Shown piece by piece: positions 42,034-53,155 of a stretch of 64,000 bases of DNA (positions are counted from its first letter, which is position 1; each line of letters begins with the position of its first letter). The stretch covers positions 7,322,748-7,386,747 of the forward strand of contig JARWKL010000006.1 of the NCBI GenBank assembly GCA_029961685.1, written 5' to 3'. Under the pieces are notes generated by a model. The model saw only the letters and a list, made by a program, of their open reading frames with translations. It did no database searches and was not told the origin of the DNA. Source of the DNA: Aristolochia californica (taxonomy: Eukaryota > Streptophyta > Magnoliopsida > Piperales > Aristolochiaceae). Both the position numbers and the translations under genes were made by a program.

Positions 42034-42753
42034 AAACCTAAAAGCTGGTAAGGAACTTAGGCATTTTCTAGTACGGATATTATCTACAATTGGATGGCCC
42101 GCACACACCCATATACAAACTCCACGCAAAGCAGTAAATAAAGCAGAACCTCCCTCGAAAACTTATCTCCAACCACAACCCGTGAAAAGCCTCTCCAGAT
42201 CAAAAATACTTCAACCATTCCACAAACAAGACAAAGAGATCAGAGAGAGCGAGAATTGTTCACTATAAGTGCGCCAATTTCCAAATAAGGAGGTGGAAAA
42301 GAACCTTAAAGATAAAACTGGCGGCGTCTGTTTTTTGCCACTGACCCTAAAAAGTATCCTTCAAAACGCGACCAGATAGAGGTAGAAGTAGAAAAACCTA
42401 AAAGCTGGTAAGGAACTCAGGCATTTTCTAGTACGGATATTATCTACAATTGGATGGCCCGCACACACCCATATACAAACTCCACGCAAAGCAGTAAATA
42501 AAGCAGAACCTCCCTCGAAAACGTATCTCCAACCACAACCCGTGAAAAGCCTCTCCAGATCGAAAATACTTCAACCATTCCACAAACAAGACAAAGAGAT
42601 CAGAGAGAGCGAGAATTGTTCACTATAAGTGCGCCAATTTCCAAATAAGGAGGTGGAAAAGAACCTTAAAGATAAAACTGGCGGCGTCTGTTTTTTGCCA
42701 CTGACCCTAAAAAGTATCCTTCAAAACGCGACCAGATAGAGGTAGAAGTAGAA
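42034..42753. repeat. 360-bp tandem duplication in the gene's 5' region
   Basis: 42034-42393 and 42394-42753 are the same sequence shifted by exactly 360 bp. Only three differences were found by eye (T/C at 42058/42418, T/G at 42163/42523, A/G at 42202/42562), so the copies are about 99% identical. The block lies within the presumed 5' UTR intron or proximal promoter of the CBE1-like gene. Confidence 0.95.
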
Positions 42754-42760
42754 AAACTAC

Positions 42761-42915
42761 CTCAATCAGATAAGAATAAAGCAGAGGAAGTACAGAGCGA
42801 TACTTGAATTATGATGCCGATGTAGCTTTATGCACTTTGTTGCAGCTCTGACGGTTTGAGACAGGCAGGCTAGAGAGAAAAGGGATTTCTGTCGCAAGAA
42901 CCGCTTGCAAAAAAC
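42761..42915 (-). other. Candidate 5' UTR exon and transcription start area
   Basis: Upstream of the coding start, 42761-42915 on the minus strand is a less AT-rich stretch with no long frame. It ends at GATTGAG-GTAGTT, a good donor; CAA-GTATCG at 42804 is an alternative. With an acceptor CTCGCAG ending at 41733, this predicts a 5' UTR intron of about 1 kb. No convincing TATA box was seen. Tentative. Confidence 0.4.
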
Positions 42916-43989
42916 CAGAGAATAGAATGACGTTCTGTTTCATTCATTTCATTTTCAGCATCAATAAGAAATAAACAATCTTCAGGAAAATGAGTAAACA
43001 AAGAATAAAAAACCTAAACGAAAAACGAACGCGAGCTCGCCTGTGGCGTTGTCGAAATTATATGGACATGTTAGTGATTTTTCTAGGAAAATAAATAAAT
43101 AATAATAATCAAACCATACTTATCCAATAAATTTTTAGTAAAATAAAATATCAAATATAAAATTATCATAAAAATTTGTCTCGTACCATCAATTATTAAA
43201 TACTTATTAAAAAAATATATACATTTTTCTGGCTCATGTTGGCTAAAAAAATCTTACCTAAAAAATTATATGATTTTCTTAGTAAAAATCTTCAACTAGA
43301 AAATGTTTCAGGAAAAAAAATTAAAAATATATTTCTACTAGAAAAAAATTTTCAGTATTTCTTGGAAAAGCTACTAATAGGGCCTCAATTTCAAAGGAAA
43401 ATATGGCATTCCTTTTAATTATTAAATATCTAAAATACCCTCCTAAAAAGTTTTAAAATCTAAAAAATCAACTAACTGAATTACAATTCAATAAACTCAC
43501 TAAATGATAAAATTAGTTCTATTAACCTTTTCAATATAATTCATAAACACAATTTACTTGATATGTTAAAATACATAAAAAAAGTCCTTACTAAAATATA
43601 TAAAAAACTAATTATAAAATGTTTACATTTAATACCCATTTTTATATGTAAAAATACTTTTAAATTTAAATAAAATTTATAAATAATAAATTAGATTTAA
43701 CTATAATTTACAATTTTATCTCTTTACAAATAATTTTTATTTAAATTCACTAAATATATGATATTATATAATCATTGGTAAAATAATAATTTTTATTAAA
43801 ATTAGAAAAAAGTGAGTTGAGAATATTCATCAGTGACTATTATAAATAATTAAATATATATTTTTATAATTTCATTGTTAAAATATTAAATATGTTGATA
43901 AGGCCAATTTAAGTTTTTCCTTATTAAGTAAATGGGGTTAGAGGACATCATAAAATAAGGAAACAAAAGAAATAGTTTAGCATTTAGTG
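42916..43989. other. Upstream region of the gene, strongly AT-rich
   Basis: Proximal promoter sequence would lie in 42916-43100. From 43.08 to 43.98 kb the DNA is very AT-rich and shows no gene or transposon end that I recognise. Confidence 0.5.
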
Positions 43990-43997
43990 GATTTCAA

Positions 43998-44625
43998 TTA
44001 ACACCAAATTACAGCAGATACCACCAACCCATGTTTTCGAATAACTGTTTTGAAAACATGCAAATGCTTAAAATGAGCATCGATAGATTCTGAATAAACA
44101 AGTATATCATCAATATAAACAATTGTAAATTCAGAATAAGGAGCAAAGATATCATTCATGATATTTTGAAATTCAGATGGAGCATTTTTCAAACCAAAAG
44201 GCATAACATTTCATTCAAAGTGACCAAAAGGGACAGTGAATGCAGTCTTATATTTATCCTTTTTGTTAATTTGAATTTGCCAATATCCATATTTCAAATC
44301 AAATTTTGAAAAGATTTTAGCAGAAAACAATCTGTCTAATAAATCTTTTTTTGTTTGGGATAGGGTAGCAAATCCATCTCAAACAATCATTAAGTGGTTT
44401 ATAATTAACCACTAGTCTAGGAACACATCGTTCCTTTTCTGCATTTTTATTGACATAAAAAGCAGTACAACTCCATGGGGAGTATGATTTTCTAATTAAT
44501 TTTTTATCCAAGAGATTCTGGATTTCCTTTTTGCAAAGGTCTAGTAAGGCATGTTTCATTTGACTAGGTCTTGCTTTTGTCGGAATGGTTCTTTTATTGA
44601 GCCCATCAATATATGTTAAAGACAC
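43998..44625 (-). pseudogene. Pararetroviral reverse transcriptase, N-terminal half
   Basis: 44625-44317 carries the start of RT (the segment ending LVVNYKPLND), and 44204-43998 has MPFGLKNAPSEFQ and the catalytic box YIDDILVYSES. The two are in different frames with a damaged stretch between them, and the domain is cut off shortly after YIDD. YIDD followed by LVYSES is more pararetrovirus-like than gypsy-like. Confidence 0.87.
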
Positions 44626-45719
44626 AATATATTTATGTCTATCCCAAAAAGCTGTAGGAATGTCACTACAAATTTCTTGGCAAATACATTCTGAAGAGAA
44701 CTAATTTTCTCTTTGATCTCTGTAGTTTCCAGCTGTTGTTCTAGAGTTAAAAACTGAATTTCTTTATGCAGGAAACTAAGGTGATGTTCTTTAACATTTC
44801 TCAATTCTGAAATCTCATTTATGAAACTGATTTGATGTGGAGATTTGAAAGAGAAATATATAGGTTTATTATTAACCTGTCCAAGAATTCCATGATTGTC
44901 AATGCCTTTAATGGGCATAATTTTCTCCAAAAAAGGAGTGCCTAAAATGACTTGTTGAGTCATATTTTTGACTAACAAAAAGTCGGTAATGATGCACTGA
45001 TCATTAGTGCATATGGAGGCATTGTTTAATTTATATTGAATTTTCATTTAGTCTCCGTTGGCATTGGCCAATGTTTGAGTTGTTTTCTCAAAGTATTGGG
45101 TTGGAATCAATCCTTCCTGGATGCAGTTTAAGTCTGCTCCACTATCAATCAGAGCTGTCAGCTTAGGAATGACAAAGTTCTGATCAATAACTAAATTAAT
45201 TACCGTATGCCATCTTTGATTGATGACTTTGGTAATTTGATTAAGAAAAGACTCCTCAGATTTCTTTTCTTGATGCAAACAATTTTGTTCACATTTTTGT
45301 GCAAGCTTTTTATAAAGGGATTTTAATTCTTTTAATTCAAGCTTGATTTCTTTAATTTCTCCTTGTAATGAGGAGATGGATACTTGTTGTTTTGAAGAAT
45401 TAGTTTCTTCATAACAACCAATAATTTCCTTCAAAGAATACGGTTTAACTCCTTGGATGAGAGGTATCTTTGAAGTCCTTGAAGTACTTTGAATTTGTTC
45501 AAGATATTCTTTAATTAAATATCTTTTGGTATGAGGATCTTCCTCTTGATCAATGTTCTTAAGCATAAGTTGTTGGTCATTAGTAAGAACATTAATCTGA
45601 TGTATTTGTGTCACAGATTGTAAATGAGAACAGCTATAATCTTGGTCTTCTTCTGATTGGCTGGATGAGGCATAATTAATATCATCCCTAGAATCAAAAT
45701 TTAAGAGAATTTTGGCCAA
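44616..45719 (-). pseudogene. Pararetroviral protease region
   Basis: Two consecutive in-frame pieces, 45719-45051 and 45047-44616, are separated by one TAG at 45050-45048. The first has a Ser/Asp-rich start, a Lys/Glu-rich coiled-coil-like stretch near 45300-45370, and the aspartic protease active site LIDSGADLNCIQ near 45150; the second has VILGTPFL near 44960, the usual second landmark of such proteases. In caulimovirids this enzyme cuts the polyprotein. Confidence 0.85.
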
Positions 45720-45769
45720 CTGGATTATTAATCCTTCATCAATCTGCAGTTGGTTGAGTTTCTCTTTTG

Positions 45770-45832
45770 TTTTGCATCTATTTGAATAGTGGCCTAATTT
45801 GCCACATTTTTAACAGACAATTTTCTTTTTGT
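45770..45832 (-). pseudogene. Pararetroviral zinc knuckle with an internal stop
   Basis: A C-x2-C-x4-H-x4-C knuckle with GKLGHYSNRC is readable, but a TAA stop falls between the first and second Cys. It marks the end of the coat-protein-like region. Confidence 0.8.
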
Positions 45833-46930
45833 CTAGAGGGTTGTTTCTAGGAGCTGGTCTCTGACGAGGAGGAGGTCTCCTAGATTCATGACGAGGCTCA
45901 TGACGAGTTTTGGGATGAGACTGTCATGACTGTCGTTTGGGATATCTCCTAATCTGGTGACAGTAGGGTTCCTGTCTCTTAGAATGAGAGACCTTACCTT
46001 TTCCTTTCCTTTGATTGGAAGGTGGTCCTCTATCACAAGCAAATTGTTCACAGAATTCACCAAGCTCACGCTTTCCAGTAAGATTTTGTTTTTTAAGCTG
46101 AGCTTGAAGTTTTAAATCATTACATAAGGTCAGTCCTTCTTGGATGATAGCACTGGTAAGGAGACCATATGTATATTGATGGTAGTTGATAATTCCTACC
46201 TCATTAACTAACCTTTTTCTTACCTTACTGGCAAAAAGAGTTGGTAATCCATCAATAAATTTAGTTTTCCAATATTCATTATTGACATCTGGTCTTTGCA
46301 TAACCTTAGTGAGGAAAACATCTTTGTACCATCGAAAATGGCTAAGTGTTCTACACCTAACATTTTGCAATACCTCTCTTCCCTTATCTGATTGGGAAGT
46401 CAAAATTTCCAATGAAATGATGAACAATACAGGAAATCAAGGTATAAACTGCATCGTCCTCACCTAGGTAGGCTTGGCCAGATTCAGTTTTAATAACCTT
46501 TTTGGAAGTGTAAATTTCCTGATGTTGTTCAAGGGTGAGGATATTATCCCACCAACCTTTGAGGGTTCCAGAAAACCTTGCAGTGAGCATTTCTGCAATT
46601 CCTTGATCGGAATTCTTATGTTGCTGACAGATGGTACAATATATAAGCATATGGTGACATTGTTCCAATATCTGATATTCAGATAATCCATCTATATTCC
46701 ATTCATAAATGGATTTTTCATCTTAGGCCTTTTGATCTAAATAAACATTTTCTTCATACAATAGGTCCTGAGGTGTAGGCCTATGGTAATAATGTTTCTT
46801 AGGTAGATCCCATTGTCGGGTAGACTTTTTCTCATATTCCAATTTGTGTATACTCGAGTCGTGAATCATTTCCTGAAGAATTTCTTCAGTCTGATTGACA
46901 TTAGTTAAACCTAACTCTTTGAGGTTAGAG
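45833..46930 (-). pseudogene. Pararetroviral coat-protein-like region, broken
   Basis: Four minus-strand frames (46691-46464, 46668-46384, 46427-45924, 46069-45833) overlap and together cover a caulimovirid coat-protein-like region, with the LKGWWDN motif near 46550 and a basic tail rich in Lys/Arg before the zinc knuckle. In the virus family this protein forms the capsid and binds the genome. At least three frame changes break it. Confidence 0.75.
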
Positions 46931-47781
46931 TTTTGACCAACATTAGCAAAAGTTGGTCAAACAAGTTTTACTGTTAAAACATATTTTCTAGCATGCATAA
47001 AAGTCAATTTAGGCTTCAATTCAAGCTCGTTACATCTCCAAATTTTGTATTTTACCTATTGTTGTAATTAGCAAGTTAAGTTGCACATTTTAAGTACTTT
47101 TTATGATTTTTATCAAATATTTGGCAGATTTTATAAGAGAATAAAAACTTCATATCTAACCTAATGACTAATTTATTTTTTAACTTTAGAGCTTCATTTA
47201 TAAAATGATTTTTTTGCCTCATTTCATAAAAGAAGTTTGTCATATTACTGCAACGCTTTTTCAAAGGTACTTCATTCTTTCAAATCGTCTTGGGAAGTCA
47301 ATTTAAGGATTTAGCAATTCAATCCCTCAATTATTCAAAAAAATAAAGTATGTAAGTGTTAGCGTTAATTTTAAATCTTTGATATATCTCTACCTAGATA
47401 TGGTAGAACTAATTCTTGTACGTGTTAAATCAAGTCAATTTGAGCTTTGACTTTCAAATTTTGGCATGAATGAGTTGATTTATATGTTAAGCAACTTATA
47501 CCTTTTATTTTCAGATCATTGATTATTTTAGCTTTTAGATTGTGTTAGAATTGAATTTCCTAGATTGTAAAATTATTTGCAAACATCTAACAACTATTCT
47601 TGAGCCTTTATTCTTTGTTTGATTGAGTTGTTATAAAGAATGTAAGTACCATAAAATTCTTATTTCAAAACTTTAAAAAAGTATTTGGTGAATTTCAAAA
47701 CTTATGCCTTGAATTCTAAACTCGATAGTATAGTTCACCAACCATTTTGGATTGGTATTTTCTAAATCTTAGCTTTGGGGT
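46931..47781. other. Intergenic, no recognised feature
   Basis: AT-rich DNA between the pararetrovirus and the LTR element; the minus-strand frame 47264-47076 has no motif. Confidence 0.55.
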
Positions 47782-48114
47782 TGTTGAGTATATGGGAAAA
47801 AGAAATATTTCTCAGACTTGTTTTAATTTGAGTACAATGAGCCTCTGTTTATAATAGAGAAAATAAGTGTAATCTTATTACAATTAAACTACCCTTGTCT
47901 AAGTTATACCTATAGTTAAACGCTAAAAGATAAGTCTTAAAACAATTTAATAACTAAACATAAATAAAAGAGTAATACAACTGATACACCATTAAATGAG
48001 ACTCTTTGTGAGACCTCCTCCTGTGAGACTCCTATAAGACCATATTAATTTTGGCTTTGTGCGACTTCTTGTTGTGACGGTCATGTAAAACTCTTTTGTA
48101 CCTCCTCTTCATTA
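47782..48114 (-). mobile_element. 3' LTR of E3
   Basis: On the minus strand it follows a purine tract TTTTGAGAGGGAG, starts at 48114 and ends ATATACTCAACA at 47782. It shares TTTATAATAGAG (complement of the TATA-like box) and the AGACTTATCTTTTAG region with the other LTRs. Confidence 0.82.
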
Positions 48115-50480
48115 CTCCCTCTCAAAAAATAATTCTAACTTATAATGAAAAAATTCTTGGTCTTCAATCTTCATTGGTTAAAATTTTTTCATAGATGTAA
48201 AATCTTCTACTTTTATTCTCCCCCTTTCTTGAATATTTACCTCACATAAAAACTGCCACAAAATATGGAATAATATACATTTTTTCTTGTACTTCTTGTA
48301 CTTCTGCCTCTCTAGATGGGGATAAAAAAACCGTAGAGACCTAGCTTGAATAAAACACAATATGGGATATGAAAATCATTCTTAACAGTAAGATAAAGCT
48401 CCACACACTAATCAAAATGGTCATAGTTTAAAACACACTCAACTCAATTTTAAAGGTGGAAAAATGACCCAACTTTCTGGCACAACAAAGTGACTACTCA
48501 CTTTTTAAGGGTAGCTCAAATAAAAATCACCTCTTGGGTGAAGAATAAAAGACTTGACTCAAGTGAAGAATAAAATAATTGACTCAAGTTCAATGTTGGG
48601 CACATTCTTATACTTTTTAGGTAGTGGGTCTAAACATTACTCTGAAGTGATGAACACAAGATGATAAACTAAAGAAAAATAACTTTAATTGGAAGGAGTC
48701 GATTATGCAAAACTCATACTTCCAAATGAATCTAGAATGTGACCTTTTAAAAAAAACTAGGAGAGACTATGATGATTAAACTTAATAAATTCGATCAAGT
48801 ATAACTTTTTTTGGGTGACCACATTTTTCGGAGTTAACTATATGGAAGATACACAACCAAGTAACAAAAATACAACACTTGAAACAACATTGAAGTAGGA
48901 TATTGCATACCTTGAATAAGCACATCTTGGAGTGATTAAGTCCGAACAAAACTCTTTGATTAGAAGAGAAATTTGGCTAAAAAAATATAATTCTAAGAGA
49001 AAAGAAAACTTAATTCACGTCAATGCATCTAGAAATAATAGGAGAGAAAAAAGGAAAAGGATAAATTTTTGGCAGAACTAACCTTTGGTACTTCTAATTA
49101 AGGGTGGCTTCGTACTGAGCAGGCTCATGAGCGGCTCGAGCTCCGCTCGATTTTGGCTCGATACGATTCAGTATACCTGAATCTTGAGTTGAGTTTGAGA
49201 TCCGGGATCTGCTTGTTTAAATTAATGAGCCGAGCTCGACCGAATCAAGATTTGGCTTGAAAGCTCGTGAGTCAGCTCATTAATTTAACGAGTGGCACGG
49301 GATTCGGGGGAGTCGGGACCGGAGTGGGAGCGAGAGCGAGGGGGGAAGATTCTTCCTCCCCTTGTCACTACCGAGCCCCTTCGGCCGCTGTTGTGGCCGC
49401 CTCTATCACCGTCTACAGCTGCCTCGCTGGCCTTCTTCTGCCTTTCCGTCACCGCTGATTCTATGGCCATCACTCAATTTCTTCCCTCGTCGTCTACCTT
49501 CACCTTTATTTCCGTCGTCCCCGCCTCCGTCGCAGCCGTTATCCCTGACAATCGTTGGCATTGTTCCTCGTCTAGGCGGAAAACTAGAACCAGCAGAGAT
49601 ACCTAAGTTAAGGGGAGAAATAATTCCCCTCCCCCCCCCCCGCGCGAAGATGATTTCGCACGTGCGAGATCATAAAGTGAAAAAAAACTTTTTCTTAAAC
49701 TCTCCTTCCTCATGGTTCTTGAAGAAATTGAAAATATATTTTAGTAGAAATACGTTTTTAGGGACTATTAGTGTCTCATGTTTTTTGTAAACATTTTCTA
49801 ATTGAAAAGTATTATTAAAAAATCATATAATTTTCTAAGTTAGATTTTCCTGCCAAGATGAGCTAGAAAACTGTATAGAAAATTTTTGAATATGTATTTG
49901 ATAGTTGATGCTGTAATACTTTTAGCATGAGGCAATTTTCATAATAATTTTGTGTTTGACATTTTATTTAATTAAAAATTTATCGATAAGTATAGTAATA
50001 TATTAGATTGATTATTAACTTTTATTTATTTCCCTGGAAGAGGCACTAAGAGGTCCATTTAACTTTCCTAAGAAAATTTTAAAATATTTCTTATAATTTT
50101 CTAATAAGTCACTAATAGTAATAGGATTTTTTAAAGGTTTTTTTTGGAAATATGTATAATAGAAAAAACATTTCTAGTTTTTCCTAGATTATAAAATTTC
50201 AACTAGTGGCACAAAGGAGGCCATAGAAAATTTATGGCCAGATTCAAAAATTACAAAATAAGCTAGACAACATTTGGAGTAACAAAGATTAATATTGGTG
50301 CGTTCTAATTCCTTTTTGAAATTCAATCTTAACCTCCCATATCATTCTTCTTTTAAAATGTATGCATAATTTTATATATAATTTATTTGACATATATTTT
50401 ATATGGTATTAAATGTAGGTTAAGCTCGAACTCAACTAGAGCTTGAGCTCGAACTCGGTTAAAATTATTAGGCTTGAGTT

Positions 50481-50913
50481 TGTTAGAAGATATGCCCAAG
50501 CCCACACGAAAAAGGAAGACACACATATCTAAGAGTATTATAAGATGGGCCACACAACCAACGAAGTCCCACAAGATGAGCCCAAACACATAAGAAGTAG
50601 GACCCATAATGAATACCATGAGGTTGCATCCTTATCACATCAATTGGAAGATCAAGAACGACTCACAAAGGCATATTTATCTTATGGTCACATCCTAGAA
50701 GAGTTCTAGTTTGATTTATATTTGTCTTTTATCTATATTGAATCATTTAATTATGCTAGGACTTATCATTAAGTGTTAGAGTTTGGGTGTAATTGGGATA
50801 AAAGTAGTTTTATTGTAGTTGGACTCTACTACCTTCCTCTATTATAAATAGAGGTTCATGTACTCTGATTACAACAAGTCAATGAAGCATTTCTCTTTTT
50901 CATAAATTCAACA
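50481..50913 (+). mobile_element. 5' LTR of E2
   Basis: 433 bp, TGTTAGAAGATATGCCCAAG to ATAAATTCAACA, with a TATA-like box TATTATAAATAGAGG at about 50840. It is close to the 405-bp 3' LTR; the length difference is mainly a missing AGAAGTAGTTTTATTGTAG-type stretch in the latter. Confidence 0.92.
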
Positions 50914-50925
50914 TGGTATCAGAGC
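50914..50925 (+). promoter_or_regulatory. Primer-binding site (initiator-Met tRNA)
   Basis: TGGTATCAGAGC directly after the 5' LTR, complementary to the 3' end of plant initiator-Met tRNA, the usual primer for copia-type elements. Confidence 0.9.
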
Positions 50926-50978
50926 GGGTTCTGTGAGGTGACTTGGTCAACCCATAGAGATAATGAGATCATTTTCTC

Positions 50979-51002
50979 TAAACCCTAAACCCTAAACCCT
51001 AA
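50979..51002. repeat. Telomere-like (CCCTAAA)n, three units
   Basis: Three AAACCCT units lie in the E2 leader, 55 bp after the primer site. Not a telomere; more like a telo-box cluster. Confidence 0.9.
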
Positions 51003-51149
51003 GTCTAGGTTTGTAGTTATTTTTTTATGTCCCTACTCCTATAGATTTCTTTGCTTTTTTATATCTATTATGGGATTTTCATATTACAAATTATATATTG
51101 ACGGAAAGATATTTGAGTCTAATTTCCAAAAAAAAAAATATTTTTTCCA

Positions 51150-51535
51150 ATCGGAGTTATCTACAGAGAGATATTGATATTTGAATGAGAAAAAGTCAGA
51201 TTGCAAAAGTGGTTCAAGAAGCAGCAGAAAGCTTCAACTTCCGAGGTATTTTTTGCTATAAAGAACTAGAATTTATATGGAAAAAATATATCAAAAGAAA
51301 TGTATGTAAGTTTATTCTTTTAACTATTCAACCAATTTTTTATCTGAGTAATCTACAAAGAGAAATCGATATTTGAAGCAGTGAAGGTCAGATTGAAAAA
51401 GAGGTTCAAGTGGGAGCAGAAAGCTTCAACTTTCGAGATATTTTTTGCTATCAAGAAAGAGACTTTATATGGAGAATTATATATCAAAAGAAATATATGT
51501 AAGTCTATTTGATTAAATATTCAACAAATTCTTGG
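51150..51535 (+). repeat. 192-bp tandem duplication in E2 interior
   Basis: GCAGAAAGCTTCAACT occurs at 51224 and 51416, a 192-bp shift, and the flanking sequence (CTACA-AGAGA-ATCGATATTTGAA, TATTTTTTGCTAT, ATATATCAAAAGAAAT) is repeated with substitutions. E1 has one copy. Confidence 0.85.
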
Positions 51536-52629
51536 TACAATTTTTTTATAAGGAGATATTGATCTTGGAATAGTCCATGGTCATTCTATAAAAAAAGGAG
51601 AAACAATACTTAGTTTGGCCAAATGATAGAGACCGAATTCTATCAGATTATTTATCTTCTGATAATTGTATTTTTTTAGGAGAAGTTATACTTGGATGAA
51701 AGGTATTCAAGTCTAGTTTCAGAATAATTTTTTTTATGTCAATTTGATCTATATTTAAAGATATATTCGCATTGGAAGAATCAAAGGTCATGCTGGTATT
51801 CTGTTGCATCGAAAAATCCGAATTTATGCCCATTGTTTTGCGTCACTATTTGAGTTTCTATTTCAGAAAAATATCTCACTACTCCCTGTTTGAGGGATTA
51901 TTTATACGTCTATGTTATTTTGGCTTATTGCTACATCTATGATATTTGGTTCAAGCTGGGATCACTGCCATTACCTCCCAGTTTGAGGGGGAGAAGTACA
52001 AGAAGTACAAGAAAGAGGTATTTTATTCCATATGTAGTGGATGAGTTTATGTGACCAAAATATTCAAGAAAAGGGGAACACAAAAGATGAAGCTTCTGCA
52101 TCTAAGAAAAAATATTTATATTGGATTATGATTATTTCATGGGTCCTTCTACAAGGTTTATTATTTTGGTTCGTGTTATATGAGTTGGAAGATGGTTGTG
52201 TTATATACAATTGTTGCTATTATGTCTCTTTGGATGAGACCTTATTATTGACGAAGAGGAGGCCTCAATATACGTTACGTCACCGTGATGGAGGACCTTA
52301 TTACTACATCCACTACCCGTAAGGACATCTATGTTATTTCACCGTGATGGAAGAGTTTATTACTAACTCTATGTTATACCCTCATGAATTGACATTTATT
52401 ACTCCTACCACTTAGTGGAGGGACATGGTGATGGAGGAGTTTTTTTATTATTACACTTCCGAACAACATATAGACCCACTACCTATAGAAGATAGGAGTG
52501 TGCCGAACATCCAGCATATAGACCCACTACCTATAGAAGATAGGAGTTGACTAATTAAAGAGCAATGTCGTATGACTTGAAGTGATTTTACTCTCAATTT
52601 TCTTATGCCAACTGGGCCTCATGAATGAG

Positions 52630-52775
52630 AGCACCAACGTGAGGGGGAGTGTTGGAAGATATGCCACATTATACAAAAAAAGATTATATATATCATTTTG
52701 CAGCAAGCTAGGAGTTCATGTTGTTCTCTCACCCCCAGCTTGAGGGGGAGTGTTGGAAGATATGCCCAAGCCCAC
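52630..52775 (+). repeat. Duplicated polypurine tract and LTR start
   Basis: GTGAGGGGGAGTGTTGGAAG at 52629 is repeated as TTGAGGGGGAGTGTTGGAAG from 52740, both followed by ATATGCC. The first copy is followed by unrelated sequence, a vestige of an earlier LTR junction. Confidence 0.9.
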
Positions 52776-53155
52776 ACGACCAAGGAATGCCCACATATCT
52801 AAAAGTATTATAAGATGGGCCACACAAGCAAGAAAGAAACAAAATGGGCCCAAGCACATAAGAAGTAGGACCCACAATGGTTACCACAAGCTGACATCCT
52901 TATCACATCAATTGGAAGATCAAGAAGGACTCACAAAGCCATATTTATTTTATGGTCACATCCTAGAAGAGTTTGAGTTTGATTTATGTTTGTCTTTTAT
53001 CTATATTGAGTCATTTAATTATGCTAGGACTTATCTTTAAGTGTTAGAGTTTGGGTGTAATTGGACTCTACTACCTTCCTCTATTATTAATAGAGGTTCA
53101 TGTACTTTGATTACAACTCGTCAATGAAGTATTTCTCTTTTCCATAAATTCAACA
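52751..53155 (+). mobile_element. 3' LTR of E2
   Basis: TGTTGGAAGATATGCCCAAG to ATAAATTCAACA, followed by the target duplication GAGTT. Confidence 0.92.

Larger units (their letters stand above)
43990..46930 (-). mobile_element. Endogenous pararetrovirus remnant (Caulimoviridae)
   Basis: Read on the minus strand the order is coat-protein-like region, zinc knuckle, aspartic protease, reverse transcriptase, as in caulimovirids that make a single polyprotein (petuvirus-like or florendovirus-like; genus not certain). There are no LTRs. Movement-protein and RNase H parts are missing, and the copy ends inside the RT at about 43990. Stops and frameshifts in every domain show it is an old, dead integration. 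It lies about 1.1 kb upstream of the CBE1-like gene in the same orientation. Confidence 0.85.
50481..53155 (+). mobile_element. Non-autonomous LTR retrotransposon E2, inside the hAT element
   Basis: 5' LTR 50481-50913 (TGTTAGAAGAT to AATTCAACA), primer site TGGTATCAGAGC at 50914-50925, interior of 1.8 kb, purine tract TTGAGGGGGAG, 3' LTR 52751-53155, and an exact 5-bp target duplication GAGTT (50476-50480 and 53156-53160). No gag or pol motif occurs in the interior. It is the best preserved of the three related elements and the youngest layer of this nest. Confidence 0.93.

Noticed and set aside
43990..46930. Ty3-gypsy element instead of a pararetrovirus
   Set aside because: No LTRs or integrase were found; the coat-like region, zinc knuckle, DSGAD protease and RT style fit Caulimoviridae better.
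50979..51002. Chromosome end or interstitial telomere array
   Set aside because: Only three units inside an LTR element leader.
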